The notes under the pieces are model-generated. The model worked only from the letters and a program-made list of their open reading frames with translations. It ran no database searches and was not told the origin of the DNA. 64,000 bases of DNA from Streptomyces sp. ISL-98. GTDB taxonomy: Bacteria; Actinomycetota; Actinomycetes; Streptomycetales; Streptomycetaceae. A program made the translations under genes and the position numbers. Each line of letters opens with the position of its first letter. The first letter of the stretch is position 1. The stretch spans positions 124,001 through 188,000 of the forward strand of contig NZ_JAGGPB010000025.1 in the NCBI RefSeq assembly GCF_018614055.1. Direction: 5' to 3'. Shown here piece by piece: positions 51,064 to 61,015 of the stretch.

Positions 51064-51501
51064 GTGAGCCGAGTGGCCTTCGAAGAGAAACGCGCCTGGA
51101 GCATGCTCCTGGTCACGGTCGCGTCGTACGCGGTCTACCTGGCGGTCGTCCTCGGGCGGCCCGGAGACGCACCCCTCGCCGACACGCCTTATGTGTCCGC
51201 GCTGCTGTGGACGGTCGGCGCGGCGATCGCCGCGTCCATCGTTCTCCACATCGCGCTGGCGACGTTCTCGCCCGAGGACGCGAACACCAAGGACCAGCGC
51301 GACCGGGAGATCCACCGCTTCGGCGAGCACATCGGACAGTCGTTCGTCGTGATCGGCGGCGTGGCCGGGCTCGCCCTGGCCATGGCCGACCTCGACCAGT
51401 TCTGGATCGCCAACGCGATCTACCTGGCGTTCGTCCTGTCGTCGCTGCTCGGATCCGTGACGAAGATCGTCTCGTACCGGCTGGGCTTCCACCCGTGGTG
51501 A
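51064..51501 (+). CDS. Four-helix integral membrane protein
   Basis: A 145-residue inner-membrane protein with four helices: SMLLVTVASYAVYLAVVLG, SALLWTVGAAIAASIVLHIALATF, SFVVIGGVAGLALAMADL and AIYLAFVLSSLLGSVTKIVSY. The acidic/basic loop between helices 2 and 3 (SPEDANTKDQRDREIHRFGEHIG) is cytoplasmic. GGGGAG precedes the GTG at 51064. Its stop overlaps the start of the XRE gene (GTGA). This membrane protein plus small XRE pair is common in bacteria with unknown role. Confidence 0.85.
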   Translation: MSRVAFEEKRAWSMLLVTVASYAVYLAVVLGRPGDAPLADTPYVSALLWTVGAAIAASIVLHIALATFSPEDANTKDQRDREIHRFGEHIGQSFVVIGGVAGLALAMADLDQFWIANAIYLAFVLSSLLGSVTKIVSYRLGFHPW

Positions 51502-51731
51502 AGCCGACCAGGGTCACCAACGCGATCCGAGCCCTGCGCTTCACCCACGGCGAGATGACGCAGGCCGAGCTCGCCGGCCGCATCGGCGTCTCCCGCCAGA
51601 CCGTCATCGCCATCGAACAGGGCCGCTATTCACCCTCTCTGGAGATGGCCTTCCAGATCGCCCGTGTATTCGGTGTACCGCTCGACGCAGTGTTCCAGTA
51701 CCCACACAACAACGCGGGAGAGACCCAATGA
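51498..51731 (+). CDS. Small XRE-family regulator
   Basis: A 77-residue single-domain Cro/C1-type regulator: TQAELAGRIGVSRQTVIAIEQGRYSPSLEMAFQIARVFGVPLDAVFQYP is the helix-turn-helix and its trailing helices. It starts at a GTG overlapping the membrane protein stop and ends overlapping the oxidoreductase ATG. It probably represses its own operon through the inverted repeats at 50996-51040 and responds through the membrane protein. Confidence 0.9.
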   Translation: MKPTRVTNAIRALRFTHGEMTQAELAGRIGVSRQTVIAIEQGRYSPSLEMAFQIARVFGVPLDAVFQYPHNNAGETQ

Positions 51732-52702
51732 AGGCCATCACCCATGCCACCTACGGACCGTCGTCGGTGCTGCGCCTGGAAGAGATCGCTCAGCCGGTGC
51801 CCGGCAGCGGCGAGGTGCTCATACGGGTCCACGCGGCCGCCGTCGACCCGGGCGTCTGGCACCTCATGGCGGGCATGCCGTACCTGATCCGCGCCATGGG
51901 CTTCGGCCTGCGGGCGCCCAAGGACCGCGTCCGGGGCCAGGACCTCGCGGGGCGCGTGGAGGCTGTCGGTCCGGACGTCACCCGCTTCCGGCCGGGCGAC
52001 GAGGTGTACGGCACCTGCGACGGGTCGTTCGCCGAGTACGCCTGCGCCAAGGAGGGCAACATCGCGCGGAAGCCGGCGAACCTCAGCTTCGAACAGGCGG
52101 CCGCCGTTCCGGTCTCTGCCTGCACCGCTCTTCAGGCCGTGCGCAACGCCGGACGGCTGAAGGCCGGTCAGACCGTCCTCGTGATTGGCGCGGGCGGCGG
52201 GATAGGCCACTTCGCCGTACAGCTGGCCAAGGCCTCCGGAGCCCACGTCACCGGCGTCTGCAGCGCCGCCAAGGCGGACCTGGTCCGCTCCGTCGGCGCC
52301 GACGAGGTCATCGACTACACACGCGAAGACCCCACCGACGGCGCCCGCCGCTACGACCTCGTCCTCGACACCGCCGGCAACCGCCCCCTCTCCGGACTCC
52401 GCCGCGCCCTCAACCCCCGCGGCACCCTCGTCATCATCGGCGGCGAGGGCGGCGGCAACTGGATCGGCGGCAACGACCGGCAGCTGCGGGCGCTGCTGAT
52501 ATCGCCGTTCATCGGCCAACGGCTCCGCGGGCTGGCGGCCATGGATCTGCCCCACACCGACCTTGAGGTCCTCACGGAGCTCATCGAGGCCGGCTCGGTG
52601 ACACCGGTCATCGACCGGACCTACCCGCTGGCGGACGTCCCCGAAGCCATCAACTACCTGATGGAGGGGCACGTACTCGGCAAGATCGTCGTCAGCGTGT
52701 AG
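51728..52702 (+). CDS. Zinc-independent quinone oxidoreductase-like alcohol dehydrogenase
   Basis: A 324-residue medium-chain reductase without zinc ligands. The N-terminal catalytic domain shows VPGSGEVLIRVHAAAVDPGVWHLMAG and GQDLAGRVEAVGPDVTRFRPGDEVYG. The Rossmann motif is VLVIGAGGGIGHFAVQLAKASGA. It likely reduces quinones or enals with NADPH. The ATG overlaps the XRE stop (ATGA), making a three-gene operon with the membrane protein and regulator. Confidence 0.9.
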   Translation: MKAITHATYGPSSVLRLEEIAQPVPGSGEVLIRVHAAAVDPGVWHLMAGMPYLIRAMGFGLRAPKDRVRGQDLAGRVEAVGPDVTRFRPGDEVYGTCDGSFAEYACAKEGNIARKPANLSFEQAAAVPVSACTALQAVRNAGRLKAGQTVLVIGAGGGIGHFAVQLAKASGAHVTGVCSAAKADLVRSVGADEVIDYTREDPTDGARRYDLVLDTAGNRPLSGLRRALNPRGTLVIIGGEGGGNWIGGNDRQLRALLISPFIGQRLRGLAAMDLPHTDLEVLTELIEAGSVTPVIDRTYPLADVPEAINYLMEGHVLGKIVVSV

Positions 52703-52809
52703 ACCTCTCCGACGGACACGGGGCGGTGGGCCCGGCCTGGAAGGCCATGCGGGATCTTGCCGCCGAGTACGGGGACGAGAACGTACGCCTGGTGGTCTGG
52801 TTCGGCTGA
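52702..52809 (+). pseudogene. Coding remnant after the oxidoreductase gene
   Basis: A 35-codon frame that reads sensibly up to its stop at 52809 (GPAWKAMRDLAAEYGDENVRLVVWFG). It lies directly after the oxidoreductase stop in another frame and has no start signal of its own. It looks like the tail of a lost gene. I do not recognise the family. Confidence 0.4.
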
Positions 52810-52840
52810 GCCGGTCTCGCGAAAGAGGCGTGAGACCTGC

Positions 52841-53767
52841 TCAACCGCCGAGTCCACCGACCGTCGCGTCCAGGGTGCTCGCCGGAGCGGTCATGTCCAG
52901 CAGCCCGAGAAGCCCACGGGCCGCCGGGCTCGTGGACTCCTCCTGCGGCAGGGCCGTCACGCTGCTGTACGTCAGATGCTCCGCACCGGCCAGCGGTACG
53001 GCGCGCAGCCCCTTCGCCTCCGGTTTCCTCGCGAAGTGCTGGGGAACGAGCGCGACACCCAGCGACTCGTGGACCAGCTCCAGCAGGCTGTGTACGTCAT
53101 TGACCTCCAGAGAGACCTGGCGGCCGATTCCGGCGGCGGCGAAAGCCGCGTCGCCGACCCTGCGCGGCCCCCAGTCGGAGTGGAAGTCGATGAACGGCTC
53201 GTCACGCAGCTCGTGCCAGGACACTTCCGCGGCTCCACCGAGCGCATGATCCCCGTGGCAGAGCAGCATCATCGGCTCGTCCGTGAGCGGCAGCATCCGT
53301 ACGGTCCGGGGCGTGTCCCCGCAGTCGATGGCGAAAGCCAGGTCGAGCCGTCCGCTGCCGACCTCCTCGATGAGCTGCGCGGAGCCGGCCTGACGCAGCC
53401 GGATCTCCACCTGCGGATGCCGCTGGTTGAAGCGCGCCAGCAGCCCGGGGACATGCACACCCGCGATGCACTGCTCGGTGCCCAAGGTGAGCGTTCCGCG
53501 CAGGAGCCCCTGGACCGCGGCCACGGCGTCCTTGGCGGCGCGGGCGGCCGAGAGGGTGCGCCGCGCCTCGGCCAGCAACGCGCGCCCCGCTTCGGTCAGT
53601 CCGACCGAGCGAGTCGTACGGGCGAACAGCGCGGTGCCGAGTTCGCGCTCCAGTTCCCGCACGGAGGCCGACAGTCCGGACTGGGACACCATGAGCCTCT
53701 GTGCGGCCCTGGTGAAGTGGCACTCCTCGGCCACGGTGACGAAGTACTCAAGGTGTCGCAGCTCCAT
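52841..53767 (-). CDS. LysR-family transcriptional regulator
   Basis: A 308-residue LysR regulator. The winged helix (MELRHLEYFVTVAEECHFTRAAQRLMVSQSGLSASVRELERELGTALFARTTRSVGLTEAG, residues 1-62) is followed by the two-lobe effector domain (LRGTLTLGTEQCIAGVHVPGLLARFNQRHPQVEIRL, later DFHSDWGPRRVGDAAF). It is divergent from the aldo/keto reductase gene 131 bases away, the normal layout of a LysR regulator and its target. The effector is unknown. Confidence 0.93.
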   Translation of the reverse strand: MELRHLEYFVTVAEECHFTRAAQRLMVSQSGLSASVRELERELGTALFARTTRSVGLTEAGRALLAEARRTLSAARAAKDAVAAVQGLLRGTLTLGTEQCIAGVHVPGLLARFNQRHPQVEIRLRQAGSAQLIEEVGSGRLDLAFAIDCGDTPRTVRMLPLTDEPMMLLCHGDHALGGAAEVSWHELRDEPFIDFHSDWGPRRVGDAAFAAAGIGRQVSLEVNDVHSLLELVHESLGVALVPQHFARKPEAKGLRAVPLAGAEHLTYSSVTALPQEESTSPAARGLLGLLDMTAPASTLDATVGGLGG

Positions 53768-53771
53768 GATT

Positions 53772-53808
53772 CAGAAGGATAGCTTCTGGAACCCTTCGCA
53801 TTCTTCTG
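53772..53808. promoter_or_regulatory. LysR binding-site candidate
   Basis: CAGAAG-N5-CTTCTG (53772-53788) with a further CTTCTG at 53803-53808 sits in the gap between the LysR and aldo/keto reductase genes, 5 bases before the LysR start. Confidence 0.55.
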
Positions 53809-53898
53809 TTGGACGGGATGAAGGCTGATCCGACACGCTGGGATACGCAGCGTCCCGGCGCCCCCGCAACCCGAGCCACACGCGCAGAGGAGACCAAC

Positions 53899-54906
<1,008 letters not shown>

Positions 54907-54937
54907 ACCGGCGGAGCTGCTTACGAGAGGTTTGCGT

Positions 54938-56641
54938 CTACGGGAGGTTGTGAACGTGCGGGCCGACCGCGTTGGACCAGGCGTTGCCGGCCTTCGCGTC
55001 CCAGTTCGTGGACCAGGTCATCGCACCGCGCAGGCTCGGGTAGGTCGTGGACGGCTTGAAGGATCCGCAGTTGGTACCACGGGTCAGGCAGTCCAGGGCG
55101 TTGTTGACGATCGTGGGCGAGACATAGCCGCTGCCCGCACCGCTCGTCGATGCCGGTACGCCGAGCCCTACCTGGGACGGTGCCAGGCCGCCTTCCAGCT
55201 GGATGCAGGCGAGCGCGGTGAGGAAGTCCACCGAGCCCTGGGAGTAGACCTTGCCGTCGCAGCCCAGCATCGAACCACTGTTGTAGTACTGCATGTTGAC
55301 GACGGTCAGGATGTCCTTGATGTTGAGCGCCGTCTTGAAGTACTCGTTCGAGGTCGACTGCATGTCGATGGTCTGCGGCGCCATGGTGATGACCAGGCCG
55401 GATCCCGCCTTTTGTGACAGCGAACGCAACGCCTGTGTCATGTACGTGGAGTTGAGGCCGTTCTCCAGGTCGATGTCGACGCCGTTGAAGCCGTACTCCT
55501 GCATCAGCGCATGCACCGAGTTCGCGAAGTTCGTCGCGGAGGCCGCGCTGTTGACGGTGATTGTGCCCTTCTCGCCGCCGATCGAGATGATGACCGACTT
55601 GCCGGCGGCCTTCTTGGCCGCGACATCGGCCTTGAACTGGGCGACGGTGTAGCCGCCGAGCCCTGCCGAGTCGAGGTTGAAAGTGACCGCACCCGGTGTG
55701 GCGGTCGCGTCGGCGAAGGAGACCGCGATGATGTCGTACTGCGCCTGTACGTCGCTCAGCTTCTGGACGGTCGCGCCGTTGTTGAAGTTCTGCCAGTAGC
55801 CGGTCAGTGCGTGCTTCGGCACGTTGGGGTTGCCCGGGTCGCCGCCTCCGCCCGTGGTCGTGCCGGTGACGGCCGCCGACTTCGCGGACTCGCCCGCCGC
55901 GTTGGTCGCGGACACCTGGAACTGGTACGACGTCGAGGCGCTGAGCCCTGTCACGGTGGCCGACGTCCCGGATGCGGCCTGGACCTTGGTGCCGTTCCGG
56001 TAGACGTTGTAGCCGGTCGCGCCCGACACGCCGTTCCACGACAGGGCGACGGACGATGCCGTGGTCGCTCCGACTGCGAGCCCGCTGGGCACGGCGGGGA
56101 TGCCGGGCTCGGGGTCGGTGCCCCCGCCGCCGTCGGGCCCGACGACGGTCAGGTCGTCGGCGTGGTAGGCGGGCTGGCCGTACCAGCCGTGCGTGTAGAC
56201 GGTGACGGAGGTCGTGTTCGCCCCGGTCGTGAAGGTGGTGGTGAGCTGCTGCCAGCCCGAGGCGCCGGGTGTCCAGGTGGACACATCGGTCGTGCCGGTG
56301 CCGCCGGCGCCCAGGTAGACGTACGAGCCCTGCACCCACGCGCTCAGCACGTACGTCGAGTTGGGCTTGACCGCGACTGTCTGCGAACACTTGGCGTTGT
56401 CCTGCCCGGCCGGGGTCGCCTTGAGGGCAGCCGCCCCGCCGTGCACGGGGCTGGACACTGTGGCCCCGCTACCGGCCGTGCACGTCCAGTTGGCGAGTCC
56501 GGACTCGAAGCCGCCGTTCTTGGCGACGTTGACGTCGGCCGCCTGAGCGCTTCCTGTCAGTCCGGCAACGCCGAGCGCGGATGCGGCGACCACCGCCAGT
56601 GCTCTGGCGAACCATCTTCGTGAGCGTGTGGTGCGGTCCAC
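54938..56641 (-). CDS. Secreted GH18 chitinase with CBM and fibronectin III domains
   Basis: A 567-residue extracellular chitinase. The signal peptide ends near GSAQAAD. A carbohydrate-binding module follows (NVAKNGGFESGLANWTC to YHADDLTVVG), then a Gly/Asp linker, a fibronectin III domain (PSGLAVGATTASSVALSWNG...YQFQVSATNAAGES), a second Gly linker and the GH18 barrel. The catalytic motif is FNGVDIDLE with E393 as proton donor. GGAGG precedes the GTG at 56641. DasR-like sites in the promoter suggest induction by chitin breakdown products. Confidence 0.95.
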   Translation of the reverse strand: MDRTTRSRRWFARALAVVAASALGVAGLTGSAQAADVNVAKNGGFESGLANWTCTAGSGATVSSPVHGGAAALKATPAGQDNAKCSQTVAVKPNSTYVLSAWVQGSYVYLGAGGTGTTDVSTWTPGASGWQQLTTTFTTGANTTSVTVYTHGWYGQPAYHADDLTVVGPDGGGGTDPEPGIPAVPSGLAVGATTASSVALSWNGVSGATGYNVYRNGTKVQAASGTSATVTGLSASTSYQFQVSATNAAGESAKSAAVTGTTTGGGGDPGNPNVPKHALTGYWQNFNNGATVQKLSDVQAQYDIIAVSFADATATPGAVTFNLDSAGLGGYTVAQFKADVAAKKAAGKSVIISIGGEKGTITVNSAASATNFANSVHALMQEYGFNGVDIDLENGLNSTYMTQALRSLSQKAGSGLVITMAPQTIDMQSTSNEYFKTALNIKDILTVVNMQYYNSGSMLGCDGKVYSQGSVDFLTALACIQLEGGLAPSQVGLGVPASTSGAGSGYVSPTIVNNALDCLTRGTNCGSFKPSTTYPSLRGAMTWSTNWDAKAGNAWSNAVGPHVHNLP

Positions 56642-56710
56642 TACTGCCTCCGGTGGGGGTATGGCGAGAGGGGGTGCACGAGACAACGGTGGCCACCGTT
56701 GCCGTAAAAA

Positions 56711-56740
56711 TGGTCCAGACCAACGGAGTTGTCAAGACCT
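56711..56740. promoter_or_regulatory. DasR-type direct repeats in the chitinase promoter
   Basis: TGGTCCAGACCA (56711-56722) and TTGTCAAGACCT (56729-56740) lie 18 bases apart upstream of the chitinase. They match the 12-base direct repeats known from Streptomyces chitinase promoters. On the chitinase strand the second overlaps a TTGACA -35 box. Confidence 0.8.
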
Positions 56741-56902
56741 CTGCCACCGACCGTCGGAGGCACCCGGCCACTCCACGACCCGCCTCGGAAGAGTGCTCTG
56801 CCGTCACCGGATTCCCACCACAACACAACAAACCGTAGGCTGCCCCTCAACGGTCACCGATCACCACGCTCAGCAGTGGGCCGGAATCAGAAAGGCAACA
56901 CC

Positions 56903-57532
56903 ATGAATTCCACAACCAGCACACCGGGCAGCGTCGCGACTACCACAGCACTACTGCAGGCGGAACTTCCCCGGCTGGAAGAGCAGCAGCAGTCGCTGGA
57001 GTCAGAACTCGCCGCAGTGACCGAACGGTTGGAATCCGTACGCACCGCGCTCGGCGCTCTGCAGGCGCTGTCCCTCGCACCGGAAGTCCAGGAACCGGCC
57101 CCCCAGCCCGAGCCGGAGGCCAAGCCCGCCCCGTCCGCGAGCACCGAGGCCGAACTCGTCACCGGCCCCAAGGCGTCCTCCGGTGCGAAGCGGAAGAGCG
57201 CGGAAGCGCCTGCCAAGCAGAAGCAGCGCCCGGCGAAGAAGGCCGCCCAGTCGAAGGCCGCCCCGGCGAAGAGCGTCAAGGCGAAGCCCGCGAAGAAGAC
57301 GGCACCGCCCGCGATGCCGGCCCAGGCCGGCGAGAGCCTCACCGAGCAGATCGCGGCGTTCCTCGCCAAGTCCGGCGAGAGCCCCGTCCGCGCCCGCGAC
57401 GTCGCAGAAGCGCTGGGACGCGACGAATCCGCCAACAGCATCAACGCCGTACGCAGCACACTCGACCGCCTCGTCGCCACCTCCAGGGCACACCGCGCCG
57501 GCCGCGGCCTCTACCAGGCACCCGCCAACTGA
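56903..57532 (+). CDS. Lysine/alanine-rich protein with winged-helix-like C-terminus
   Basis: A 209-residue protein in three parts. Residues about 15-60 are a coiled coil (LLQAELPRLEEQQQSLESELAAVTERLESVRTALGALQAL). Residues about 65-140 are a disordered Pro/Ala/Lys-rich region with repeated AKKAA/KPAKK blocks, as in histone H1-like proteins. Residues about 145-209 look like a small winged helix (SLTEQIAAFLAKSGESPVRARDVAEALGRDESANSINAVRSTLDRLV...GRGLYQAP). It is probably a dimeric nucleoid-associated or DNA-binding protein; this is inference. There is no assigned family that I recognise. Confidence 0.78.
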   Translation: MNSTTSTPGSVATTTALLQAELPRLEEQQQSLESELAAVTERLESVRTALGALQALSLAPEVQEPAPQPEPEAKPAPSASTEAELVTGPKASSGAKRKSAEAPAKQKQRPAKKAAQSKAAPAKSVKAKPAKKTAPPAMPAQAGESLTEQIAAFLAKSGESPVRARDVAEALGRDESANSINAVRSTLDRLVATSRAHRAGRGLYQAPAN

Positions 57533-57626
57533 CCCCACCGAGGGCCCGGCTCGGCAAGGAAGGAGTTCGGCCACCACCGTGGGCTGCCGCCTCGACGGCG
57601 TCCGGCAGGCACAGCATGATGACGCG

Positions 57627-58685
57627 ATGCGCTTTCTCATTCTCGGTGGGACGGCCTTCCTCGGTCGCGCCGTTGCCCGGCACGCGCTCGCGGCCGGGCA
57701 TGACGTCACCTGTGTCGCTCGCGGCTCGTCCGGCAGCCCGGTCGCCGGCGTGCGCTTCGTCCGGGCGGACCGCGACGACCCTGACGGCCTGAGCGTTCTG
57801 GAAGGGGAGTTCGACGCGGTGGTGGACGTCACTCGCCGCCCGAGTCACGTACGCCATGCGTTGGGTTCGCTCGCCGGTCGCGTCGGACACTTCACCTTCG
57901 TGTCGACCGGATCGGTGTATTCGGACAACGCGACGCCCGGCCAGCGTGCGAACACCGCACCCCTGGTCGCTCCCGCGCCGCCGGAGGCGGACGACCCCGG
58001 TCTGGATCCGGCCGTCTACGGTCCGTGCAAGGTGACCTGCGAGCAGCTCGTACGGGACGCCTTGGAACCCGGCCGGGTGTTTGTCTGCCGGGCCGGGCTC
58101 GTCGTAGGACCGGAAGATCCGCTGGGACGCTTCGACTACTGGCTCAGGAGAGTTGGCGCTTCGGCCTCGTTACGGGCCTTGACGGGAAAGCTCTTCGCGA
58201 TCCGAGGCGGTGAGATCCTTGTCCCCGGCGCACCGGAGGACCTCGTCCAGTTCATCGACGTCCGTGGCCTGGCCGCGTGGATCGTCGAAGCCGGCGAGCA
58301 AGGACTGACCGGCACGTTCGACGGCATCGGGGCTCCGATGACCTGGCAGACGTTCCTGACCGGGCTGGCCGACGGCGACATCACCCTCACCTGCGTGCCT
58401 CAGGATTTCCTCTTCGAGCAGCGGGTCGCGCCGTGGGCCGGGCCACGGTCGCTGCCGATGTGGCTGCCGCTCCCCCAGTGCGCGGGCTTCATGAGCCGCG
58501 ACGTCACCCCGTCGCTGGCGGCCGGGCTGCGCTCACGGCCGTTGGCCGAGACCGCTCGCGACACCGCCGGACGCCTGCGCGGTACCGGCCACGCGATCGC
58601 ACTCACGGCGGCGGAGGAGGCCGACGTACTCAGGGCCTGGAACGCCAGTCTCGAACCCGGGCCCGTTATGAAATCGCAGGTTTGA
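57627..58685 (+). CDS. NAD-dependent epimerase/reductase
   Basis: A 352-residue extended SDR. The Rossmann motif is FLILGGTAFLGRAVARHALAAGHDVTCVARG at the start, followed by DAVVDVTRRPSHVRHAL and HFTFVSTGSVYSDN. The active-site YxxxK is in AVYGPCKVTCEQLV. This branch of reductases in Streptomyces is usually annotated only as NAD-dependent epimerase. The ribosome site before the ATG is weak. It is monocistronic; substrate unknown. Confidence 0.85.
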   Translation: MRFLILGGTAFLGRAVARHALAAGHDVTCVARGSSGSPVAGVRFVRADRDDPDGLSVLEGEFDAVVDVTRRPSHVRHALGSLAGRVGHFTFVSTGSVYSDNATPGQRANTAPLVAPAPPEADDPGLDPAVYGPCKVTCEQLVRDALEPGRVFVCRAGLVVGPEDPLGRFDYWLRRVGASASLRALTGKLFAIRGGEILVPGAPEDLVQFIDVRGLAAWIVEAGEQGLTGTFDGIGAPMTWQTFLTGLADGDITLTCVPQDFLFEQRVAPWAGPRSLPMWLPLPQCAGFMSRDVTPSLAAGLRSRPLAETARDTAGRLRGTGHAIALTAAEEADVLRAWNASLEPGPVMKSQV

Positions 58686-58725
58686 AAGAGGTTTCCGGTA
58701 CTCGCGCCAGGCAAGCAGGGAGGGC

Positions 58726-59091
58726 ATGAACAATCCCCATGAGCCCATGCCCGTAAACGACAACTACCACCCGTATGACCCCAACAGGGACACCCATAGC
58801 CGTAGCCGGAACGGCGACGGAGTAAACCGGGCAGCATTGGCGATCCATACGATCGCGGACATAGCAGCCGGATTTCTGGGCCTGTGGGTCCTCCTGTACC
58901 TGCTCGACGCCAACCAGGGAAATGTCTTCGTCGGCTTTGTGCACGGCATGGCCGACTGGCTGGCCGGCTGGTCCCAGGACATCTTCACGATGGAGACCGA
59001 AGGCCTGAGAGTTTTCCTCAATTACGGCCTGCCCGCCGCAATTTACCTTCTGCTCGGCCATGGGATCGCTGCGCGGGTACGTCGCCTCTGA
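58726..59091 (+). CDS. Small two-helix membrane protein
   Basis: A 121-residue protein with GGGAGGGC before the ATG. A hydrophilic N-terminus of about 35 residues (Asn/Asp/Pro-rich) precedes two helices: LAIHTIADIAAGFLGLWVLLYLL and FLNYGLPAAIYLLLGHGIAARV. Between them is an amphipathic stretch with several Trp (MADWLAGWSQDIF). I know similar small actinobacterial membrane proteins but no function. Confidence 0.8.
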   Translation: MNNPHEPMPVNDNYHPYDPNRDTHSRSRNGDGVNRAALAIHTIADIAAGFLGLWVLLYLLDANQGNVFVGFVHGMADWLAGWSQDIFTMETEGLRVFLNYGLPAAIYLLLGHGIAARVRRL

Positions 59092-59336
59092 CCGAATTCA
59101 GGTCGAGCGCGTCGTCATATATGTCCGTGAGGTCCGCCATCAGATCATGCAGTAATTCGCGGATCTCACGGCATAGCGCGCCGTGGTGCGGTCTCCGGCG
59201 GGTAGTCGCGGCAGCCGCCCGGGGTGAGTGGTGGCGCGGGCAGCAGGTCGCGCAGCGAGGCATGGCTTGGCCGGATCACCGACCGTCGTGATCGCCTGCT
59301 GGCAGGATCGGAGCATCACCGACCAGGAGGACAGCC

Positions 59337-60074
59337 ATGGACACTCTCAACTCACAAGACCCGCTGGCCATCGCGGTCACCAAGGCGATCCGCACCGGTG
59401 ACGGCCCGGCGCTCCAGCAGCTCCTTTCCGACCACCCCGGCCTGGCCACCGCGAGGATCAGTGAAGAGGGCTGCGCCGCGGCCGGGACACGGAGCCTGCT
59501 GCACATCGCGACGGACTGGCCCGGTCACTTCCCCAACGCTCCCGCGACCGTCGCCACCCTCGTCGCCGCCGGAGCCGACCCCAACGCCCGCTTCGCCGGC
59601 GCCCACACCGAAACGCCCCTGCACTGGGCCGCCAGCAGCAACGACATCGCCGTACTCGACGCACTCGTCGAGGCAGGCGCCGATATCGAAGCGCCGGGGG
59701 CCGTCATCGGCGGTGGCACACCGCTCGCCGACGCCCGCGGCTTCGGACAGTGGCAGGCAGCGCACCGGCTCATCGAACACGGCGCGCGTACGAGCCTGCA
59801 GGACGCGGCCACCCTCGGCCTGCTCGACCGAGTCGAAGCCCTCGTCGAAACGCCGGAACCGCCGGCTCCGGACGAAGTGACCCGGGCCTTCTGGGGCGCC
59901 TGCCACGGCGGCCGCCTGCCCACCGCCCAGTATCTGCACCGCAACGGCGCGGACATCAACTGGATCGGCTACGACGACAAGACGCCCCTCGACATCGCCC
60001 GCGCCGAGGACGCCGAAGACGTGGTCCAGTGGCTACGTACCCAGGGCGCGAAGGCCCGCGCCGAGCTGACCTGA
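59337..60074 (+). CDS. Ankyrin-repeat protein
   Basis: A 245-residue cytoplasmic protein of about five ankyrin repeats: TRSLLHIATDWPGHFPNAPATVATLVAAGADPNAR, ETPLHWAASSNDIAVLDALVEAGADIEAPGA, GGGTPLADARGFGQWQAAHRLIEHGA and KTPLDIARAEDAEDVVQWL are clear. There is no enzymatic domain. AGGAGG-like sequence precedes the ATG. It likely mediates protein-protein contacts; the partner is unknown. Confidence 0.9.
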   Translation: MDTLNSQDPLAIAVTKAIRTGDGPALQQLLSDHPGLATARISEEGCAAAGTRSLLHIATDWPGHFPNAPATVATLVAAGADPNARFAGAHTETPLHWAASSNDIAVLDALVEAGADIEAPGAVIGGGTPLADARGFGQWQAAHRLIEHGARTSLQDAATLGLLDRVEALVETPEPPAPDEVTRAFWGACHGGRLPTAQYLHRNGADINWIGYDDKTPLDIARAEDAEDVVQWLRTQGAKARAELT

Positions 60075-60127
60075 GTGCCCGGCTCACCGCCCGTACGCCG
60101 CGAGCGCAGCCTTCCGTCCACTACGCC

Positions 60128-61015
60128 CTACGCCGGGTGACCTTCCGCATCGGTCCGGTCGGCCTGGCTGGAGAACTTGGACAGAAACACGTCGAACCGG
60201 CCGTCTTCCCCAGCGCGGACTGGCCGCCGGCCCTGGACCGCCCATGCGCGGGCGGTGAGCGCGATCGCCCCGTCCGGACGCGTGGGCACAGCCTCGCTGA
60301 GCGTGTCACGCAATCGGTCCCGGACGGCCGGTGCGAGAGCGGCGACGTAGCCAGGGGCGGGCCCCTGCCCGGCCAGGAATGGTTCCCACAAATCCGCGAA
60401 GTCGGCGAAGACGGTGGGCACCTCGATCGGGGCTACCGCCACATCGACCAGCCCCGCCTCCATCCACAGCGCACGCAGCACATCTGGGCGGCACACCGGA
60501 AAGCGGTGGGTCTCGTCCAGGGCGACAGCCGACGGATCCACTGTGACCGCGGCATCCCAGAAGTGCCGCAGGAACGCCATGCCCTCGGCGTAGTCCCACA
60601 CGTACGCCGCGACCAGCCCGCCGGGCCGCACCACGCGGGCCGCCTCGGCCACGGCCGAGCCCGGTGCGGGAAGGAAGTTGAGCGCCAGTCCGCTGACGGC
60701 AACGTCGCACGCTCCGTCGCCCACCGGCAGCGAGAGCGCGTCGGCCACCACGAAACACGCCGACGCCGGAGCGGCGGCACGCGCCGAGACCACGAACCCG
60801 GCGGACCGGTCCAGCCCCACCAGCATCCGGGGCCGACACCGGGCGGCCACTGTCGCGGTCAACGCGCCGGTACCGCACCCCACATCCAGCCACCACAAAC
60901 CGTCCTCGCAGCTGAGCCACGCCACGAACCCATCCGCGACCGGACGGCTCCACCGGCCCATATACCGCTCGTAGGCGTCCCCGGCCGCCCACATGTCGAA
61001 CCGCTGCTCCTTCAT
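60128..61015 (-). CDS. Class I SAM-dependent methyltransferase
   Basis: A 295-residue methyltransferase. The SAM-binding motif is LWWLDVGCGTGALTATVAARC, followed by DALSLPVGDGACDVAVSGLALNFLP and ARVVRPGGLVAAYVWDYAEGM, typical of UbiE/methyltransf_11 proteins. The start MKEQRFDMWAAGDAYERYMGRWS at 61015 is where the family begins. It converges with the ankyrin gene. The substrate cannot be inferred. Confidence 0.88.
   Translation of the reverse strand: MKEQRFDMWAAGDAYERYMGRWSRPVADGFVAWLSCEDGLWWLDVGCGTGALTATVAARCRPRMLVGLDRSAGFVVSARAAAPASACFVVADALSLPVGDGACDVAVSGLALNFLPAPGSAVAEAARVVRPGGLVAAYVWDYAEGMAFLRHFWDAAVTVDPSAVALDETHRFPVCRPDVLRALWMEAGLVDVAVAPIEVPTVFADFADLWEPFLAGQGPAPGYVAALAPAVRDRLRDTLSEAVPTRPDGAIALTARAWAVQGRRPVRAGEDGRFDVFLSKFSSQADRTDAEGHPA

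Noticed and set aside
59092..59336. Minus-strand frame with a plausible helix (EIRELLHDLMADLTDIYDDALDL)
   Set aside because: No start signal, the rest of the frame is Arg/His-rich, and nothing conserved is recognised.
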